DNA from: a virus
Length of the DNA: 29,830 nucleotides
IMG/VR virus record: IMGVR_UViG_3300037193_001542
Coordinates: 1-29,830 of that record
Reading direction: 5' to 3' (one strand)
Of this stretch, positions 27,437 through 29,830 are shown piece by piece. The notes beneath the pieces are model-generated. The model did not search any database. It was given only the letters and a program-made list of their open reading frames with translations, and was not told the DNA's origin. A program made the translations under genes and the position numbers. Within the stretch, counting starts at the first letter, position 1. Every line of letters starts with the position of its first letter.

Positions 27437-27886
27437 TCACTTCCCCTTTTTCTCTTGCGAGCGGAAGTGGGCGTAGCCGAGGTAGCCTGCGCCGAACAGA
27501 GCGTACAGCTCGCCTGGAATCGCCCCAAGCCAGGCCTTCATCCCAGCGGCGACTGCCAGTGCGATGTCCGGGCGGAAGGCCGACACGAAGCCCATCGGGA
27601 TGCTCGCCAGGATCATGATGTAGATGACGTACAGGAACGTCGGCCGGGCGCGACTGGTCCAGGGGTCCTGGGATTGCGCCTCCGCGATGATGGCGGAAAG
27701 CTGCACCCTGGTCTTCTCCAGGTCCCCCGTCAGCAGCACTTGCTGCAGCTCGAGTTCCGCCCTGGCCCGCTCTTGTGCCTGCGCGATCTTGTCAGGAAAA
27801 AGGCGGTCGATGAGCCCCTTACCGAGGTCCATCAAACCGCCAGCCAAAACCGCACCCGCAGGTGTGGCCAGGAGTGGAAGTGCCAT
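27437..27886 (-). CDS. Holin of the 3TM (GTA_holin-like) type
   Basis: A 149-residue protein. After a weakly hydrophobic start (LLATPAGAVLAGGLMDLG) comes a long charged amphipathic helix, residues about 25-72 (AQERARAELELQQVLL, EAQSQDPWTSRARP). Two clear membrane segments follow, TFLYVIYIMILASIPMGFVS and a third near LGAIPGELYALFGAGYLGYA. The 'QDPWTSRARP.FLYV.Y' core marks the 3TM holin family linked to gene-transfer-agent release. It would permeabilise the inner membrane at lysis. Translation is preceded by a small hairpin and AGGGGACTAAA, like the FmdB gene at 1805. Confidence 0.85.
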   Translation of the reverse strand: MALPLLATPAGAVLAGGLMDLGKGLIDRLFPDKIAQAQERARAELELQQVLLTGDLEKTRVQLSAIIAEAQSQDPWTSRARPTFLYVIYIMILASIPMGFVSAFRPDIALAVAAGMKAWLGAIPGELYALFGAGYLGYAHFRSQEKKGK

Positions 27887-27912
27887 TTTAGTCCCCTGGG
27901 CTCCTCAGCCCG

Positions 27913-28398
27913 TTATGAATCCTCTGCCCCGTAGCGTAGGTTGGTCGCAATCCGCCTTGCCCAGCCTTTCCCATGCGCAGGCCAGTTCTTGGCCCCGGTC
28001 ATGAAGTCCAGCCGCTCCGCAACGATCAGCATGATCTGGTCGGTTTCGCTCATTTCGTCAGCAGCCTTCTGCGAGACTGGTCCGAAATGTCCGTCTGGCG
28101 AAACCCCCAGCGCCTTCTGATACGCGCGGATAGCGTTCGGAATCCCGCTGTTGACTGCGAAATCGAACAGCTGCCACGCTACGCCGTCATGCTTCCCATC
28201 TAACCGCAGAGGAATCCAGAAGTCAACCAAGTAAATCTCGGCTGCTCCGTCCCAGGTCAAATTGGCGATGTCAACGTGAGGGTAGGAGCGCTTGCTGATG
28301 CCGAACTTGGTTTCGCCGCCAGGATCGTTTGGGTCGTTGACATAACCGCCTTCGTGAGGCAGCAGCCGATGCAACGCCCGATCGAACGTCAGGCCCAC
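27913..28398 (-). CDS. Endolysin, GH108-type muramidase
   Basis: A 161-residue lysozyme-like enzyme that should cut the glycan backbone of peptidoglycan. LPHEGGYVNDPNDPGGETKF is the glycosyl-hydrolase 108 signature with catalytic Glu16. The second half (FDFAVNSGIPNAIRAYQKAL, then VSPDGHFGPVSQKAADE) is the accompanying PG_binding_3-type domain. The GTG start was chosen because GGAGG lies 5 bases upstream and the enzyme begins right there. Longer frames run through the preceding holin-like gene. No signal peptide is seen, so export depends on a holin. It overlaps the upstream gene by 10 bases. Confidence 0.9.
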   Translation of the reverse strand: MGLTFDRALHRLLPHEGGYVNDPNDPGGETKFGISKRSYPHVDIANLTWDGAAEIYLVDFWIPLRLDGKHDGVAWQLFDFAVNSGIPNAIRAYQKALGVSPDGHFGPVSQKAADEMSETDQIMLIVAERLDFMTGAKNWPAHGKGWARRIATNLRYGAEDS

Positions 28399-28646
28399 TT
28401 GAACCTCCGCAACACAGGCTTCACCGCCCGCTTCCACAGCCACTCCCCCAGGAGGAAGGTGGAATAGCAGGCCGCCACGGTGGAGGCGATTGCCGCTGCC
28501 CATTGCTGGAAATTCACTGGCCAGAAGTGCGTGGCCTCGGTGGCCAGAGCAAAGGCCGAAGAACCGACACCACCCGCGATGGCAGCACTTGCTTTCGCAA
28601 CCGGGGCCTGGATGGCATCAGCTCCCACTGATTTCTCCACGTTCAT
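28389..28646 (-). CDS. Small membrane protein, probable class II holin
   Basis: An 85-residue protein with two hydrophobic segments, about residues 17-36 (Ala/Gly-rich, pinholin-like) and 48-68 (AAAIASTVAACYSTFLLGEW). The tail is strongly basic (KRAVKPVLRRFKWA). Size, topology and a 10-base overlap with the endolysin gene fit a class II holin. A second holin-like gene lies just after the endolysin, so one of the two may be an antiholin or have another membrane role. CGGAGC precedes the ATG. Confidence 0.72.
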   Translation of the reverse strand: MNVEKSVGADAIQAPVAKASAAIAGGVGSSAFALATEATHFWPVNFQQWAAAIASTVAACYSTFLLGEWLWKRAVKPVLRRFKWA

Positions 28647-28682
28647 TGTTAAGCTCCGTCATGATACTCCCTCGGGATCTTT

Positions 28683-29033
28683 TTAGATTTCGGACTGGAT
28701 GAACTGCAAGCCCAGCTCTTCTCGTACTGCGTGAGGGTCTTCACCCTGGCGAATGGTGCTGGCGGAGAGCAGGGCCTCGATGTCGGCTAAGGGCACTTGT
28801 CCCCCGGCCGCTTCGAAAATCGCCTGCGAGTCCGCGAGCATGTCAGCGAACTGTTGCCAGAGCCGCCCACTGGAAATGAAGTGCGTGGGGGCGCCGGTGG
28901 CGGAAGGGGAGAGCGGGGTGAGCAGCATCCCTTCCCCCGCCTCTCCACCAATGCCTGCGCACAGCGCCCTGGCCAGCTCCACATGCGCCACGGGGACGAC
29001 CAGGGTGACAGGGGTTTCGGTCCATTCACTCAT
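28683..29033 (-). CDS. Hypothetical protein after the fibre gene
   Basis: A 116-residue protein (MSEWTETPVTLVVPVAHVEL) with a mixed fold: a strand at the start, a helical middle (SSGRLWQQFADMLADSQAIF) and an acidic end (EDPHAVREELGLQFIQSEI). The ATG overlaps the fibre stop (ATGA), and AGGAG lies 11 bases upstream. A fibre-assembly helper is possible by position only. Confidence 0.7.
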   Translation of the reverse strand: MSEWTETPVTLVVPVAHVELARALCAGIGGEAGEGMLLTPLSPSATGAPTHFISSGRLWQQFADMLADSQAIFEAAGGQVPLADIEALLSASTIRQGEDPHAVREELGLQFIQSEI

Positions 29034-29830
29034 ACGAGAATCACTCCTGCCTTTTTGGCAACTGCGGCTTTGACCAGCTCGCGCTCGGCTGCGGTCACCG
29101 GCGTGCCGAAGCGGTGGATCGGGCTGAAGATGCGGCCGGGGAAGAACCGGGACGAGCCGCTGTTGAACTTGCCCACCACGAACCCACTGGTGCCTGCGGC
29201 CGCTGGGCCACATGCGACAGAAATCACTGCCCCGTTGTCGATCTGGATGTTGATGTTCGTTCCATCGTGCCAAGTTGTGAGGACGTGCGTTTCACCCACT
29301 GGTAGGGTCGCTACAGTCGTGACTGTCGTGAAGCTCGCACCTGTTCCGACAGAAAGTGAAGCTGCGTTGGCAGTTCCGACTCGAACGACATGCCCAGCGT
29401 TCGTGCCTTCGTCGCTCCAGATTTCACGGTTCGTCCCCGCCCCACCAGCCACGCGCACCGCAGCGCAGAAGAAGAAGCCCGTGGTCCCGCCCCCGCCCGC
29501 GGCGGCCGAGCTGGAGTCGTCCACGCCGTCGAACTCCTCGCCGATCGGGAAGCCGGCAGTGTCGTAGTCGGTGGCGGTGTTCACGCGCTGGTAGGCGGGG
29601 ATGGCGAGGGTCGTGTCGGCGGTGAGGCGAAGGTCTGGCCCCCACAGCAGCACCCCGCTCGTACCGTCGCCGGTGTAGGACTCCGACCCCCCGGATTCAA
29701 GGTGCACCATGATGCGCACGCTTGTCCCGCTGGTGTTCGGCTGCCCGCTCAGGGTGCAGAGATACCAGCCGTTGCCGACGCCTGAAATACTGGCAGCGGC
29801 ACCCGACGCCCCGCCGCTGCTGCTCGCTGC
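29030..29830 (-). CDS. Tail fibre/host-binding protein, C-terminal part
   Basis: The frame is open to the window edge; 266 residues of the C-terminal part are visible. The first visible portion (GVGNGWYLCTLSGQPNTSGT, then YTGDGTSGVLLWGPDLRL) looks like a carbohydrate-binding-module strand set, often repeated in phage fibres. A jelly-roll/LamG-like domain follows (GFFFCAAVRVAGG, IWSDEGTNAGHVVRVGTANA, HVLTTWHDGTNINIQIDNG, SRFFPGRIFSPIHRFG). It ends in a short helix with AAERELVKAAVAKKAG. This fits receptor binding at the cell surface. The gene starts outside the window. Confidence 0.8.
   Translation of the reverse strand, partial: AASSSGGASGAAASISGVGNGWYLCTLSGQPNTSGTSVRIMVHLESGGSESYTGDGTSGVLLWGPDLRLTADTTLAIPAYQRVNTATDYDTAGFPIGEEFDGVDDSSSAAAGGGGTTGFFFCAAVRVAGGAGTNREIWSDEGTNAGHVVRVGTANAASLSVGTGASFTTVTTVATLPVGETHVLTTWHDGTNINIQIDNGAVISVACGPAAAGTSGFVVGKFNSGSSRFFPGRIFSPIHRFGTPVTAAERELVKAAVAKKAGVILV

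Noticed and set aside
1-29830. CRISPR array, insertion sequence, rRNA
   Set aside because: No regularly spaced direct repeats, transposase motifs or rRNA-like sequence were found.

Overview
The window is part of a tailed double-stranded DNA bacteriophage genome of high GC content. The packaging and head genes have a podovirus-like (P22-type) look: a portal of about 730 residues, a large scaffolding protein and the start of a coat protein. Sigma70-like promoters, DnaA-box-like sites, a GH108-type endolysin and very GC-rich codon use point to a Gram-negative, GC-rich proteobacterial host (inference). No integrase, CI-like repressor, tRNA gene, insertion sequence or CRISPR array could be supported here. 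The window therefore does not show whether the phage is temperate.

Layout. (1) Bases 1-6289, minus strand, late module. In transcription order it holds the small terminase, a small proline-rich protein, the large terminase, portal, FmdB-type zinc ribbon, scaffold and the first 42 codons of the coat protein. A sigma70-like promoter pointing this way sits at 6439-6411. (2) Bases 6290-8054, control region. It contains a divergent promoter for the plus strand, tandem CAGGGGATAA repeats, one of two paralogous early genes with its terminator, a palindromic operator-like site, and a roughly 155-bp imperfect inverted repeat. The centre of that repeat is AT-rich and carries DnaA-box-like sequences, which makes it the best candidate replication origin. 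(3) Bases 8055-15200, plus strand. This is a tightly packed run of about 20 small early genes, mostly of unknown function, many with overlapping stop and start codons. It includes zinc-ribbon proteins and a small lipoprotein. (4) Bases 15197-27255, plus strand, DNA metabolism: Dda/RecD-like helicase, Cas4/RecB-like nuclease, MazG-like pyrophosphohydrolase, Sak4-like ATPase with a probable ssDNA-binding partner, a ParB-methyltransferase fusion, a UDG-like/DNA polymerase A fusion and a DUF3987-like ATPase. It ends in a hairpin terminator. (5) Bases 27142-29830, minus strand: tail-fibre-like protein, a small gene, a holin candidate, endolysin, a second (3TM) holin and a last small gene that runs convergently into the early module.

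How it works together (inference). Early transcription runs rightward from several sigma70-like promoters through replication and recombination genes. Late transcription runs leftward from near 6.4 kb. The leftward late promoter and the rightward promoter at 9.68 kb share an almost identical block of about 27 bp, so one regulator probably acts on both. Most plus-strand intergenic gaps carry a hairpin just before the ribosome binding site. Two of these leaders share an 11-nt loop on stems that differ by compensating changes.

Most noteworthy are the origin-like inverted repeat, the shared promoter block, the paired leader hairpins, abrupt third-codon-position GC changes inside single genes, and a recurrent acidic C-terminal tail on several early proteins.
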